From positions 1-64,000 of the forward strand of contig JAUCBJ010001380.1 in NCBI GenBank assembly GCA_032718475.1: a stretch of DNA of 64,000 bases, given 5' to 3'. Within the stretch, counting starts at the first letter, position 1. Each line of letters begins with the position of its first letter. Positions 44,037-56,669 of the stretch are shown here, piece after piece. The DNA comes from Nemertoderma westbladi. Its lineage: Eukaryota > Xenacoelomorpha > Nemertodermatida > Nemertodermatidae. Made by a program: the position numbers and the translations under genes. The notes under the pieces are model-generated. The model saw nothing but the letters and a program-made list of their open reading frames with translations, was not told the origin of the DNA and searched no databases.

Positions 44037-44575
44037 GTATATTTGGGTTGTTCGCACTGATGGGTATATTTGTCGTTTCGGAGTGTCTACGAATAATACC
44101 GTCACCGTGCCGCAACCAAGACGGAACAATAGTCAATCGAGTAACCATGGTGACGCCTCCTCAAGGGGTGTTACAGCACACAAGGACCACCAACAAGGGG
44201 TTACTGCATGCGATGCAGAGACGTGGCTTTGGGAACAAGCGTTACCCAGGCAACAGTTTGCCGAGCGAGGATGTAAGAACGGTAACTAAACAATCAGGTC
44301 ACGCAGTTGAAACACGAGGATTCGGGAACAAACGTTACCCTGGCGACACCGTAACCATGGTAACTAAACGTTACGGGAAGGAAGTTGTGACGCGCGGATT
44401 CGGGAACAAACGATTCCCCGGTGATTACATGCAGATCGCTCGTCGGTTAGTAGGAACCGCAATGCCAAACAAAGATGATGAGTTTACTCCTCGGGCTAAG
44501 GAGAATGCGGTGCGGATGGAGATGTTCGGGGACAGCCCGGGGTCCAACGGTAACTCAGGCACGCGCTCCTGTTAA
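44037..44575 (+). CDS. Terminal exon of a precursor-like protein with three RGFGNKR(Y/F)PG repeats
   Basis: A strong acceptor precedes an open frame of about 179 codons ending in TAA at 44573. The exon begins with a hydrophobic stretch (GIFGLFALMGIFVVSEC), which fits the core and cleavage region of a signal peptide or a membrane span, then a short C-x7-C segment (CLRIIPSPC). Three motifs follow: RRGFGNKRYPGN, TRGFGNKRYPGD and TRGFGNKRFPGD, spaced by 23-32 variable residues, with further dibasic sites (TKRYGK, ARRL). A signal peptide plus repeated short motifs at KR sites is how neuropeptide and peptide-hormone precursors look, but there is no amidation glycine before the KR, and the family is not recognised. 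It could also be a basic structural or matrix protein. The first exon is not identified. Confidence 0.5.
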
Positions 44576-46227
44576 TATAATAAAAAGAACCCCAATGAAT
44601 TCTACAACCGGTCCAAAAACCAACACTTTAATGTTTCCATTAAGTTCCTAAGAAAATTGTAATTGTGTTGTACATCTTAAGGTAAAGATCATCAGTAAAA
44701 ATTAATCAAATCTCGTTCATATTTTAGCAACGATATGTTTTCATAATATCTAATTTACCATTTTAAGGTTTATGTTTTTTGTGTTTCAAATTAACATCCA
44801 TTAAAATAGATGCGATTCAACGACTTTAGTACATGCTTTGGCAGATTTTTGACGAGGAATGTCTTCCCACAATATTTGGCTTTCTGTACTGCCGTTTATA
44901 AGGTATATAGGTTAAAATAAATACACTATCAGAATAATATAGGAAGCTTAATACGTAGTACCATAGCTGGAATCTTAATGACCATTTTAGATTTTTATGA
45001 GTAGACGTACAGTAGGTACACCTTACATTACTTGAACAATGTTGAAAAAAATTGGCCCAACATTTTATCCATATTCGGTGTCATAGATATTGAATTGCTT
45101 CTACTGTGTCATTATAATGCAAGATATCTGAAATTAAGAATGTTGGGTAACAAACTGGCTTGGAGTGGATCAAAGAAAAGGAAATGACGTTTAATTCATC
45201 AAAAACCAAATCGGAAAGGAAAGCTGAGTTAATCTGAGTAACGGATATTAGCTGTAAAGTTGCTAATTATTATGGGGTAATTCTTTAATTCCACGTGAGT
45301 CACCCACATACTGTAGATGCTGAACATTAAACTAATTAGTGTCACATATTGTTCTGTAAAGAGAGTGACAAATATATTCCTTCGAGATAGATAGTTTCTT
45401 AATGTCGTTGAATAGTTAAACAGATTCCCTATGGACACAATCGCTTTAAACCTCAGCAAACCAAACCGGTAACCCAGTTAATTAATTCAAAGTTTGTGGA
45501 ATATAGTCCCATTCCAGTACAATATTCTTCAGAATTATGTTACAGTAGCAATGCAAGGTATTGTATAATATTTACAGATAAGCTACATTAAATAAGAAGT
45601 AATGAGAGCCACTGAGTTTCACTGTAACATGTAGATTCGAATGGGAAAAAACGTCGTGGGAACTTTACAAATGGAAAGAAGAGTAACTAGAATAAAAACT
45701 ATTAATTAAACTTACGAATTGTAATGCGTTTTATTCCAAAATGGATGTATAATGTGGAACTTTATGCGGTGGTTGAGTTTATAAGACGGTAGATAACTTC
45801 TCCTGCTTTGATTTATTGGAATATTTTCAATTTCTAATAAAATTATAAACTCATATTTATAATATAAAACTTACTAAGATTACAGTTCTCGTATCTATTA
45901 AAAATATTGCAGCTCGGTTTGCACTGTAATCGCAAAACGTCCAGAATTATAAGTCTTTAAATAATATAGTTATTTTTATTATAAAAATAGTTTATATATA
46001 GTTTAATGAAAATTATCCCTCCTCATCAGCCATTCCCATAGCAAATATAATCTATTAACAAAAGTTCAATTCCAACGAAAAATAACGAAATGGATTGGAA
46101 TTAGTCTATTATTTTTAATTAATTAACTTAAATTAGTACTAATGTATGCCTACATACCGCTATATTAAATACATATTATTGTGAATGCGTTGTGAACAAG
46201 TGGCCCGTCTGGCAACACAAACTGAAA
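44576..46227. other. AT-rich intergenic DNA
   Basis: No gene recognised. Probably includes the 3' UTRs of the convergent genes at 44037 (+) and 46228 (-). Confidence 0.5.
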
Positions 46228-47829
46228 CTATCGGGACCTACTGCCAGTTCTACTAGTCTGAGGTGTCGGGAGGTAGACAACATCACCCAGTGTCTCGTCT
46301 ACTTCGCAAACCTGGTTGTCAATATCGTCAAACAGTTCCGTACCATAACCGCTAGGAGGCGTAACAGTATGATGCAACTCGGCGGGGGTGGTGGTGGACC
46401 CACCCGTGTACCCCCGGAGGGGGGCCTCGGCCGAGCGGATGGGGGGCAGAGGGGGGAAATCCGCCACGTCTGGGGGGACAGTGTATGCGGGGGCCAATCC
46501 CAACGGGGAGTCACTTCGGTAGACTACGGTAGCGTAATGAAGCTTCACAGACTGTTTCTTCATTGAATGTCGCAAATGTTGTTCGTCTTTAACGGCATGG
46601 AAACTCGACAATAATACCTGAAACTTTTTCTCCCAATACTTATTGGCTCTCTCCAATTCAGCTTTTAATTTCTCGACATTTGCTTTTAATATTTTCTCGC
46701 TACGTCTGTATCTCTGTAACTCTTGTTCGCTCGCATCACGAATAGCTTTCATCTGCTTAGCGAACTCGATATCTCGACTACGTCTCTCGTCTTCCATCCG
46801 CTGTTTTATAGTCTGGTTCTCCAACCTCAATGCCTCTAACTCGCGTTTCGATTCGCCCAGGAGTTTTTCCTTTATTTTCTCGAATTCCGCTCTCATCTCT
46901 CTCTCCGTCTCCGCCTTTTGCTTCAATAACTGCTGCCCGTGATCAACTCTCATCGACTCCATATCCCCCAATAACTTTTCGTAATCTTTCGCCAAAGAAG
47001 CGTTTTTATTTCTTTCATTATCTAACTTTTTATTTAAAGCATCGATCTCTTTCCTCAGGTTGTTAGCCACTAATTCGCTCTCATCAATTCCTTCCTGAAG
47101 TCTATCGATTTTTGTTTCCAGTTTTTCAATCTGATATTTCAGGTTATCAACGACCTGCGGATCTATTACAACTTGATTTCTCCTCGATTCTTCATCAACC
47201 ATATAGGCCTGTATCTCAGCGCGGAGTTGGGCTATAAGGACCTCTTGATCTGCTAGTTGGTTCCTCAAATCGTCCATCTTTTTAATAAAGTTACCCGCCC
47301 TCGGGTCAGCCTTGGGAGCTTCGACCACTGTCTCTCTCGGCCCTTTGTCCATAGAGGCCAACGCATCCGCTAGCTGCTGTCTATAACTCCGACGGATTGT
47401 GGCCACACGATCCTCGTGGACTTTCTCAAGACTAGCTACTTTCTGATTGGAGCGTTTATACAGTTGAATACTCTGTTCCTCTAACTGGCGTTCATACGAT
47501 GCAGTTATCGCCATTTTAGAGAGATGTAGATCGCGTTTAATTTCCGATGTTTCTCTCACCAATGTTTCTATAGCTGCGTTAAGTAGTTTAACTTGGCTGA
47601 CCTCTGTGTGTTCCGTTTGCGTGGTGTGGTCCTGGACAAAGAACCCGATACGAAGTTGATCCGATATAGACAACGCAAACCCGCCCCCCTCCTGGGGGAT
47701 GTTACCCGGGACATCTTCCTCGGATATATTATCAACTGCGGCGTCTTCCATTTCAATATTTCCATCAACAATATTCATAGTTTCATTACATTCATCTAGC
47801 GATTGTGGTTGAACCACAACCAAAGCCAT
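46228..47829 (-). CDS. Coiled-coil protein resembling the C10orf67 (DUF4709) family
   Basis: An intronless 533-residue protein starts at the first ATG (47829). Residues 1-50 are acidic. Residues about 57-140 (DQLRIGFFVQDHTTQTEHTE, then SEIKRDLHLSKMA, QLYKRSNQKVASLEKVHEDR and RRSYRQQLADALASM) resemble the N-terminal domain of C10orf67-like proteins as I recall it; a profile search would decide. Residues about 180-430 are an almost continuous heptad-rich coiled coil (NLKYQIEKLETKIDRLQEGI, ELERANKYWEKKFQVLLSSF). The C-terminal 100 residues are proline/serine/threonine-rich and unstructured, ending TSRTGSRSR. Genes of this type are often linked to cilia or sperm, but no function follows from this sequence. 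The absence of introns in so long an ORF may mean a retrocopy, although the frame is intact. Confidence 0.75.
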   Translation of the reverse strand: MALVVVQPQSLDECNETMNIVDGNIEMEDAAVDNISEEDVPGNIPQEGGGFALSISDQLRIGFFVQDHTTQTEHTEVSQVKLLNAAIETLVRETSEIKRDLHLSKMAITASYERQLEEQSIQLYKRSNQKVASLEKVHEDRVATIRRSYRQQLADALASMDKGPRETVVEAPKADPRAGNFIKKMDDLRNQLADQEVLIAQLRAEIQAYMVDEESRRNQVVIDPQVVDNLKYQIEKLETKIDRLQEGIDESELVANNLRKEIDALNKKLDNERNKNASLAKDYEKLLGDMESMRVDHGQQLLKQKAETEREMRAEFEKIKEKLLGESKRELEALRLENQTIKQRMEDERRSRDIEFAKQMKAIRDASEQELQRYRRSEKILKANVEKLKAELERANKYWEKKFQVLLSSFHAVKDEQHLRHSMKKQSVKLHYATVVYRSDSPLGLAPAYTVPPDVADFPPLPPIRSAEAPLRGYTGGSTTTPAELHHTVTPPSGYGTELFDDIDNQVCEVDETLGDVVYLPTPQTSRTGSRSR

Positions 47830-48912
47830 TTTTTAAATTATTTGTGTTTTTTTCAATATTTCAAATGAAAGGCAAATCTTAATAAAATATTCCGTTCTAT
47901 ACAGCTACAATTAATAAGTAAAAATAAAATAATATTACTCTAAAATTATTGTTTATATTTAATAATGTGGCATTGTAACCACTATAACAGTAATTCTCGA
48001 AATTAAGTACCAGATATTTAAAATGAAATATTATATGATTATACTGCAGACAAATTATAGTCACTAAATAAACCACCCGGAATATATTTTCTATCACAGA
48101 GTGAACAGTTTATTGTTTAGATTATAAAACTTTTGACACTATAAAATGCCCAAACCAAAACCTCCTGTCAACGCGAAATGCTAATGATTTTCAGTTTTCC
48201 CTGTTAAATTTAATAATAACCACCGATGCCGTGTGTGACGTTGCCATTGTGGAGTAGAGCTTAGAACTCCTTTATAATTACACAGTATATTAAATATATC
48301 ATTTAGGCCTACAGTAGTATAATTTACTTAATTCATTTAATTTAACTATTTACATACTTGTGTGTAAAGTAGCACTTTACAGTGTGATGATCCGAGTGCT
48401 TTGTTACAAGAACGAACGTCAGTGAGTGAGTAAAAATAAAGCTATATATAATGTATATCTATATCTAAATGTAATAATATTTTATAACAACTGCGGACAG
48501 TAGCAGGCCGGCAGCATGTTGTTATTATCCATTATGGACCGATGTTAAATGCTACATGGTGGTTAGATGATTATTATTGTTTTCATGTAACCTGGCAACA
48601 ACGAATAATAAATTCCCCAACCAAACTCTTAGCCCACAATAACTCCGGTGTTTGATGTACGAGGTGTATTGGGTAATACTGATGGATGGATAAGCTAAAC
48701 AATAGGTGGGTAGAATCGTTCACACTATTTTGGAAAAATATAAGAAACATAAGAATTAAGAAATAATTCTGATTAATAATAGAGATAAAGGTTTACAACG
48801 GATTGTTATCTCGTACTGCGAAATACATAGGCCTATTTTAAAAATATTAATTTGAATGGAACAATCACAATCACTACTACTAGGATCGGCATGCTGCATT
48901 GCAGCTGCATTT
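47830..48912. other. AT-rich intergenic DNA, promoter side of the coiled-coil gene
   Basis: No gene recognised. A dispersed motif ACTATTTACATACTTGTGTGTAAA lies near 48345, related to 34406 (inverted) and 55512. Confidence 0.5.
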
Positions 48913-51900
48913 TTACGAATGTTGTGCCGGCTTGTCGACAAAATTGCGCCGCCACAACTCCCTATCACCCATGACATTTGCTAGATAATCCGCATCTTCA
49001 AGGCCAGTATCCTTTAAGATACGTCTCAAGAAAGTCATGGGTTGTATACCATGCTTATTCACTCCATGAGGCTGCCAAAGTACAAGATTATGCACTGGCT
49101 GGTCCTCACGGCGAAAGCAATGTCCTGCAAAGCGGAGGCGATTTTGTTCTAGTGTCAAGCTTGGGGGAACCAATGAGACACCTCCAATCTTATATACTGT
49201 AGTGTCTGGATGGAGATGTGTGAATTGTACTTGACACAATGAACTCGGCGTAGCATTCTTGTGAATGTGCCATCCAGAGATTTGGTGTCCTCAGATTTAG
49301 AGCCCAGCATGGACTCCCATAGAAGAGTACTGGAACTACTGCTGCTCTAAATAATCGGACCTTAAGTATCCGATTAATTCTCGGTGACTTCAAAATCCTG
49401 GAAAGCCTATTCAAGGTTGCCCATGCCTTTCCCTTACGTATTCCAAGGTTCCGGATTCATGATTCCAGGTAACAGAAGTCGTCCACATGCTCAAGCATAC
49501 CATCCTTTGAGCTTATGCTCATCCGATCAGAGACTTGCTGAGGACTTTCAAAGTTAACTGTCAAAATTTTGGTCTTTCTGGAGTTAATAAAAAGACCAAC
49601 ACTAGAAGCAGCCTGTTCTAATGAGCTGATGAGCCATTGGGCTCCCTCTAGTGATTCTAAGAGTACTCCTAAGTCATCAGCAAAGTCTAGATCAGTTAGG
49701 TACTTGGCAGGATTTCCTCGACTTCTGGAGCCAGTAGGTGGAGTTATCATCACCCCATCATCATTATGATGATCTAAGGACATGCGTAGAATATAGTCAA
49801 CCACAATTATGAACAAGAATGGTGCAAGTGTGTCTCCCTGGGGGACGCCCCATAACACTTCAAATGGTTCTGTGTCACCGTCAACAGTAGACACAAATGT
49901 TGTCGAACCATCGTAGCCTATAATGATCTGATTGCTGCAATAATTTCATCAGGAATCCCATATAATGAAAGTATGCTGAACACACGTGAGCGAGAGACTG
50001 AATTAAAGGTCTTGAAGAAGTCAACAAAGATAACAGCCAGATGCCTGTCTTTCTTTTTTGATAACTCTTCAATTGTCCTTCTAAGTGCCAAAATGGGCTC
50101 TACGACCTTCATGGAACCCATTCTGATTTCCACGGAGCAGTCTCTCAATGGGATCCCTGATGCGATTTAATAGAATTCTTTAAACACTCAGGTATTTAAA
50201 GACCTCAGGGGGAACACCATCTACTCCATTGGCACGATTGGTCTTAATGCTCTTTGCAGCAGCCTTTACTTCTGCAAAGGAGATAACGCCAATGGGCATA
50301 TCTGGGAGTACAGACTCAGACACTTTTACTTCTACAAAGTTATCAGGCAATATCCTGTCATTATTGAGGAGCTTTTCAAAGTGGGCCTTCCAACCATTGA
50401 GGCTATCGGATGGTGAGTCAGCCTTAACCTTGGTGGTTGGTTGGCTTTTCCGCCCAGTAAGCAAGTTGATCGATTTCCATGCCTGGGATGATTGCCTGCT
50501 GTCGTCAGCATCGTTGATGGCATCAACCTGTTGGTTTATTAGCTCCTGTAGATTAACAGAGTACTGCCTGTTCAGGGACCTAGATGCAGCCTTAACTGCA
50601 TTCTTGGCCGCTGTAGTCTGTTTGAGTCGGGACTCTTTCTGCGCCTTATGGAGGTCATTTCGGCATTTCTGAATTTTGTTATCAGTCCAGGGGGCCCTTT
50701 TCCTGTTTCGAGGGTATACAGGAACTGTTTCTGCAGCTGCTAACTTAACTGCTTCTGTGAAGGCAGTATAGCCCTCACAGTGATCTGCCGCCTCAGGGGC
50801 AAGAACCTTATACCTGTTGGCTCAGCTGTAGTGTGAAGCTGGATCTCACACTTGGCTGTTGCAACAGAGAGGACCAGTCATGCCGCGGCAAGGCAGATTT
50901 CGTTGTTCTGCTAGCACGCAGACTAAGTCTTACCTTGGCCACAATAAGGCGGCGATCACTGGAGAAGGGTCGAAGTGTAAATGCATTACTGTCTTGTATA
51001 GAGCTCCTGTATTTCCTTCGAAACAGAATATGGTCTATCTGGGACTTGTGACCACTGGGTCCACTATGAGTCCATAGCTTTCCAGTTCGCTTCTTGAACT
51101 GGGTTCCAGATTGCTATAGACCCAGGGCGATGTAGGTGATTGATGCAGACTTGCATTAAAGTCTCCCAGGAATGTTAAGAATGCATGCTGATCCACTCCA
51201 TCAGTAGCTGCTTGTAGATTGTGGTAGAAATTTTCACCTCCTCTACAGGGGCAACACTAGTTGGAGAGTAGCACACAATCAGAACCACCTTAGGAAACTT
51301 CTTAGCCAGTCTTCCAGAACATGAGAAGTGGCAACGGATGATTCGGTTATAGATTTGGTCTATTTTGTCCAATGCTGCATCTGCAGTTGGATTCATCAAT
51401 AGACCAATTCCTCCATTGCCACTATCATCTGCTGACGCGAGGGCAAGTCGCCAACAGCCCCCCATATCCTTAACCTCATCAGTCTGTCCAGTCTGCATTC
51501 GGTGCTCTTGAACACCCCCTGCACTAAGCACTAAGAAAAAGCTTATCTGCCAAGGCAGTCAGCTCACCTTGTCGCATTGGGGACCCGAGTGTTAGGGTTT
51601 TTACTGAGGCTAGTCTAGTGACTTGCCTCAGATTCACCAATGGTTTTGTTGGTCGGGGTGGAACATGAGAGTAGCATCCAACTCCAGAATCCCTCTCCCT
51701 GGTGACCCAGGGTTTGGGCCAGAAAGGTCATCAGGAAAGGGACTCAAATAATTGTTGGCTGCTTTCTCTCCAGTAGGGGGTGAGACAGGCAGCTGGTCAG
51801 GAGATAACTGACGCCTGTGAGGCCAATTGTGTCTGGTAATTCCACTGGCCTGTAGTGGCCGGACCTCCGCATTACTAATGTAATCCATAGTGGGGGTTGG

Positions 51901-52352
51901 GAGGTGCTTTTTTGCCGAGACAGCTCTCGGGGCAAATACCACACCCTGGTTTGCCATTCCACACGGTGGGTATCGCAGTGGAGTCAGATATGAGGCCCAT
52001 CACCCATATCTACTCTGGTGCACATGACCCACCATTGGCTGTGCAGCTCATCTGCTGGGTCATGCCCTGTACCCTTGCTGCCAGGTGCAGGTCGCAGTGA
52101 AGACACTCTACTCCTGACCAGCCATTGGTAGATCACCATCTGCCTGGCCAGGCCATATACCCATGCAACCAAGTACAGTATATGGGTCCTTAATCCAGAA
52201 CCAAGGGCGTCCTTATCCCAGAACGAAGGGGGTCCTACTTACAGGACCAGATTTGCCCTAGTAAGAGGGTCTATGCAGCTACAGGTGGCACCTCCTTTAT
52301 GCTGCATGGAGGTGGCAAGTTTTCTAGATCAATGACCTAGAAAACCTGACCT
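48913..52352 (-). pseudogene. Degenerate, nearly full-length RTE-like non-LTR retrotransposon
   Basis: Reading right to left on the minus strand: a leader and proline-rich segment (52352-51634), an endonuclease region (51531-51175: VQEHRMQTGQTDEVKDMGG, GGIGLLMNPTADAALDKIDQ), a linker and early reverse transcriptase (50464-50180: FEKLLNND, INGVDGVPPEVFKY-like), the RT core (50148-49457: PILALRRTIEELSKKKDRHL, VDFFKTFNSV, WGVPQGDTLAPFLFIIVVDY, LDFADDLGVLL, LEHVDDFCYLES), and the C-terminal region (49414-48913: VVPVLFYGSPCWALN, RLRFAGHCFRRED, LVLWQPHGVN). Several frameshifts and stops separate these pieces, so it is inactive. The FADD catalytic box and the C-terminal 'RLRF.GH...LLWQP' motif match the intact ORF at 61884-64000, a related subfamily. 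Confidence 0.85.
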
Positions 52353-52533
52353 GACCTGAATCGTCACAGAGATCATAATCACAGATAGGGAGGGAGTTAG
52401 AGTTACCAAAATGACCGCAATGACCAAATACCAATGTCCATAGGTCTTTAATCAGTCCGGTACACAAGTTGGCATGAATTCCACTTGCCGAGATACGAAA
52501 TTTTAAAGCGGAGATCCATAGTGTGGATAATGG

Positions 52534-52982
52534 GGATCGATATCGATGGTAGGCGGAATACGGAAGACCGAGTACGCCGGATCGATACCGATGGTAGGCG
52601 GAATACGGAACACCGAGTACGCCGGATCGATACCGATGGTAGGCGGAATATGGAACACCGAGTACGCCGGATCGATACTGATGGTAGATGGAATACGGAA
52701 CACCGAGTACGCCGGATCGATACCGATGGTAATCGGAATACGGAACTCCGAGTATGCCGGATCGATACCGATGGTAAGCGGAATACGGAACACCGAGTAC
52801 GCCGGATCGATACCGATGGTAGACGGAATACGGAACACCGAGTATGCCGGATCGATACCGATGGTAGACAGAATACGGAACACCGAGTACGCCGGATCGA
52901 TACCGATGGTAGACGGAATACAGAACACCGAGTATGCCGGATCGATACCGATGGTAAGCGGAATACGGAACTCCGAGTACTC
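52534..52982. repeat. 45-bp minisatellite, 10 copies
   Basis: Unit GATCGATACCGATGGTAGGC followed by GGAATACGGAACACCGAGTACGCCG in two parts. Because 45 is divisible by 3 and the unit lacks stops in some frames, open frames occur on both strands; no domain is recognised in any. It carries a repeated ATCGAT site. Confidence 0.95.
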
Positions 52983-54482
52983 GCCTTATAATTTCCTTGG
53001 CATTTCGATACAGCGCGCGTTGGTTAAAACTATTAGATTATTATTATAAATAATAATACTTCACTTCTAGAAAGTGGACATAGTCTAATAACCAATGACG
53101 CATTGTGACAACAAGCACTGCACAGATTTCACCATAAAATATGCTCGAACAAAATTACACTAACCCGACAGAGCTTATTGTGTCTGCGGGGGAGTTGCTC
53201 AAGCTATCACCTTCCAGACTGGCCCAGCCAAAACTTTGAGCCTCAACAAGTGGGTTGCTAAAGGGGTAATCTGGAGCCTCAACAAGTGGGTTGCTAAAGA
53301 GGTAAAGTGGGTTGCTAGAGGGGTAATCTGTGGGTTGCTATGGTAATCTGTTTTTATTCGGACGTCAAACTTTTAATTATTTAATTTATTTATTGTGCGA
53401 AATTGATAGATCTTGCAATTTTTCCACTTTCCATGGTTCTAATACATGGCCCACTTTGCAGTTACCCCCATGTGAAGAATACCTGGATTTCACCAAAAAC
53501 ACAGGTTACAGAAGGGCTGCATCTAACCCAAACAATAAACAAGTTAGTATATGTACACGTACAGGTTATATAAGACAGAAATAAGCGCTATAAAACACCT
53601 ATAAAGATAAATTTAAAAAAATAAAAAATCTTCATATATAAAATTCCAATAAAAAGTCAACCGAAAAGTGAAATCCTTTTATTCTTCACATGGGCGTAAT
53701 ACATATAATAATTATTATTAATATGCCAAGAGGTTAAGTTTGTTACACTAAACTCATAAGGCATAAGGGTCTGTTAATTCATGTGGGATGATAAGTAATT
53801 TATTTTTCGCAGTGGTGGCGATACGCATTGTGACATGTTGCCGAGTCTGCTAGGAGAGTGTAACACTTATTAGCGTAATACTCGGAAAGGGGGTTGTTGT
53901 ACGTTTATCTTAACTCTTGAACTCCCTTGCAATTGTATAAGTAGTGTAGTGCAACCAAGGCGTACTATATAGTACGTATAAACAGCACGCCTTGAGTGCA
54001 ACTCATTTACATTATTACTTATGGTAGATTTCAGGACTCCTCTTGTCTACTACACAACACATACATACTGTACGTATTACTTTACTACATATCTACTGTA
54101 CAGCGTAACCTCCCTTAGGGACCATTGACTAAGTAACTCCAAGGCCAGCAGAGCCAATGGACATCTGCCTTAGACTAAACCTTAAGATGTGAACCTTAAG
54201 CTTGAAAACCAAAAATCTTAAATGAGTATGGACTAAACAAGTCTGCCTATAGTAGGAGAGGACCAATTTCTAATCAAATAGAAGTGGATGGGTAGCAATT
54301 TTGATTGGTCGATGATGCATCTGTATGGGGACTCCTCCCTCATGTGTCAGTTACAGTCAGACAGTACAGCAGTAAGTATTACTGTAGCAGAGTAGCCTAC
54401 CGCTGTACCGGTACATAGTACCGTACCTACTGCCATACCAGCTTAGGTTGTCCCTCCACACTTCCTATAAAACCTGAACGCG
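52983..54482. other. Intergenic DNA upstream of the TMEM179-like gene
   Basis: Short direct repeats of AAGTGGGTTGCTA at about 53249-53340. No gene recognised. The last ~120 bases before 54483 are the probable 5' UTR. Confidence 0.5.
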
Positions 54483-55163
54483 ATGTCTTTCCTTTACGAC
54501 GTGTTATTTCTCAGCCAAACTGCTCTCTACTTCGCTGGAGGCCTAACGAGTTTAGCTATTTCTATCCCCGTGGCTCTCACCAAATCTGAATGGAACGGCC
54601 AATGTATTTTATACGGAACGGTAGAATGGTTGGACTCTACAACACTTATAGTCAACGACTATGGTAGTCAATCGTCTTGTGACTTTGTTATTAGTGTATC
54701 TGTAGTTTATATGTTCTACTGCGTTGTTTTTGGGTTTACTTTCGTCGCATTATTCCTATTCCACAAACATAAACAGACTTGGGTTAGTAAGGGGTTACTA
54801 GGCTACGTTATTATCCACGGTTTCGCGTCTGTGCTTCTGTTTATAGGAGCGTGTGTAGTTAGCGTGGGGTTTAGGGACTGGTGCACCGGCTTCGACGCCG
54901 TCCCTACTAGCAACCCGCCTTCTCTTTACTCATGCAGTCGACTCGACCCAGAAAAGGTGCACTACTTCAACCAACCCGACTTCCTTGCGGACACGGCTTT
55001 CTACTCGCATCTCTCTGCAGCTGAGACCGCCTCCTGGGTGGTGTTTCTTGCCTCCGCGCTCCTCTGTGGGGTTTCGGTACTGAGATGGCGGAAGGTGGGT
55101 GGGGAAGAAGGTAGTCCACTAGAACGGGAGCCCATAGTGGTGCCAACCGCAGAGGCTATATAG
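54483..55163 (+). CDS. TMEM179: TMEM179-family four-pass membrane protein
   Basis: This complete 226-residue ORF starts at ATG 54483. Four membrane spans are visible at about 8-30, 68-93, 104-129 and 179-201. Family-typical features in order: NGQCILYGTVEWL after span 1, SSCDFVISVSVVYMF entering span 2, FIGACVVSVGFRDWC at the end of span 3 (family: IVSVGF.MWC), a loop cysteine (C151 in YSCSR) and AFYSHLSAAETASWVVFLAS leading into span 4 (family: AFY..F..AQ...W.SW). C134 and C151 could form a disulfide in the second loop. The C-terminus is short and acidic. TMEM179/TMEM179B proteins have no settled molecular function; the human paralogue TMEM179 is mainly neural. It has no introns here. TMEM179 versus TMEM179B orthology is undecided. 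Confidence 0.82.
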   Translation: MSFLYDVLFLSQTALYFAGGLTSLAISIPVALTKSEWNGQCILYGTVEWLDSTTLIVNDYGSQSSCDFVISVSVVYMFYCVVFGFTFVALFLFHKHKQTWVSKGLLGYVIIHGFASVLLFIGACVVSVGFRDWCTGFDAVPTSNPPSLYSCSRLDPEKVHYFNQPDFLADTAFYSHLSAAETASWVVFLASALLCGVSVLRWRKVGGEEGSPLEREPIVVPTAEAI

Positions 55164-56669
55164 TAGTTACCGCGCTAATCAGGAAGCATTTCACCTTTCA
55201 TTCTGTATTAATTTGACTTTCCATATTAAATATTTATTTATTAGACCAAATCAATGTGTGTCAACAATTTACCACCAGTTAGAGTATTATAATACAAACT
55301 AGACCTGCATAAACCTAATATATTATATTTGGTGACAAGGACGCCATGAACCCATTGTGTGTCTTATGAAGTTGAATCGGAAAAACGCAGGTTTAATTTT
55401 CCCAGAAAATCATCCCAATTTAACTAAGTCTAACACTATTCTATATATCTTACTATTGTTATAGATTATGTGTCATTATGTTTTTATAGAATAGCCATTT
55501 TCCTTTCATTGTAACTATTTACATATTTGTGTCTAAACACTTTACAGTGTTGGGTTGGTACATGTTGTAACACTGTAAAGTATTTTGCAACAAGTTTGTA
55601 TGTAGTTTTATTAGTTTTATTACGAAATATAAAAATAAATTGTTGGCACCACCATTGCCTTTGGCCATATTAATTATTTAATTTTAATCATTACAAATTC
55701 TATTTATTTATTTTAACATTTAGATTCTATTCATTTACAGTAAGGTGATTTAACTTTTGTAATAAATAATAATAATTATCCGCATAAATAATAAAATGTT
55801 TTTCATTCCTAATTGTGAATTTTTACAACCTTTTTTAACATAAGTTCATTGTCATTGAAATGCTTTCAATTTAACAGAAACTAAAACCCGACATAATGTC
55901 AGTAACCCGGTTTTAGCCTCTAATGACTCAGTGTTCGTTGTAGAATCCCCTAAGAGAATCCCGTAAGTCGTTTTATATTTTTTACTAATTCGATTTCGAC
56001 TTTTCCACAAGACGGAGCCTCTCAAAGTTCTAAACCAGCCAGCACAGCGGAAAAGGTGTGGAAATAACCGTCACAGAATTGGCCTTTATATTCTATTCCA
56101 TAAGGTTATAGAACCTTATATACTTGTACAACTTTACTAGCTGGCGGTCCGGGCGCACCGCGGAAAAGCTCTCTAGCTGCAGACGATTGTTCAACTGTCC
56201 ACGTCTTCGTTCAAGTTACACTCAAAATAATAACTATATATCAACAATGTACATCACATCAATGACCTTTATTATGCTCTCTACGAGTTAATCAACATGA
56301 AGGCGGTACATAATTATTGACCTTCAATAAGTTTACTTTATAATTAGAAGACCGATACTGTAAAAGTATTCAATACAGTATGTATGTATGTATGTATCTA
56401 TATCGGGTGAAGTTTTATCAATCGACGCAGTTCAACCCCAGGATGTGGAATAAAAGTTTCGGAAACATTTATTAAAGTGTCTTTTATTTATTTAGATAAA
56501 TAGCCCCATAACACGAAAATTCCAATAGACTCAATGATACATTAGAAACACCATCTGCTGGTGCTCATGAGGGCCTAGTAAGCTACTACTATTGATTGAA
56601 TGGATAGGCCCAAACTGCAGAGAAGTGTTATATTACTTGCTAAATTTCTGTATTTTTTCTTTCTTTCTA
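55164..56669. other. TMEM179 3' flank and AT-rich intergenic DNA
   Basis: A perfect 13-bp stem (ACTTTACAGTGTT / AACACTGTAAAGT) with a 17-base loop lies at 55539-55581. A TATG microsatellite is at 56380-56396. 56555-56645 resembles the reverse complement of 41385-41470 (dispersed repeat). No gene recognised. Confidence 0.5.
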
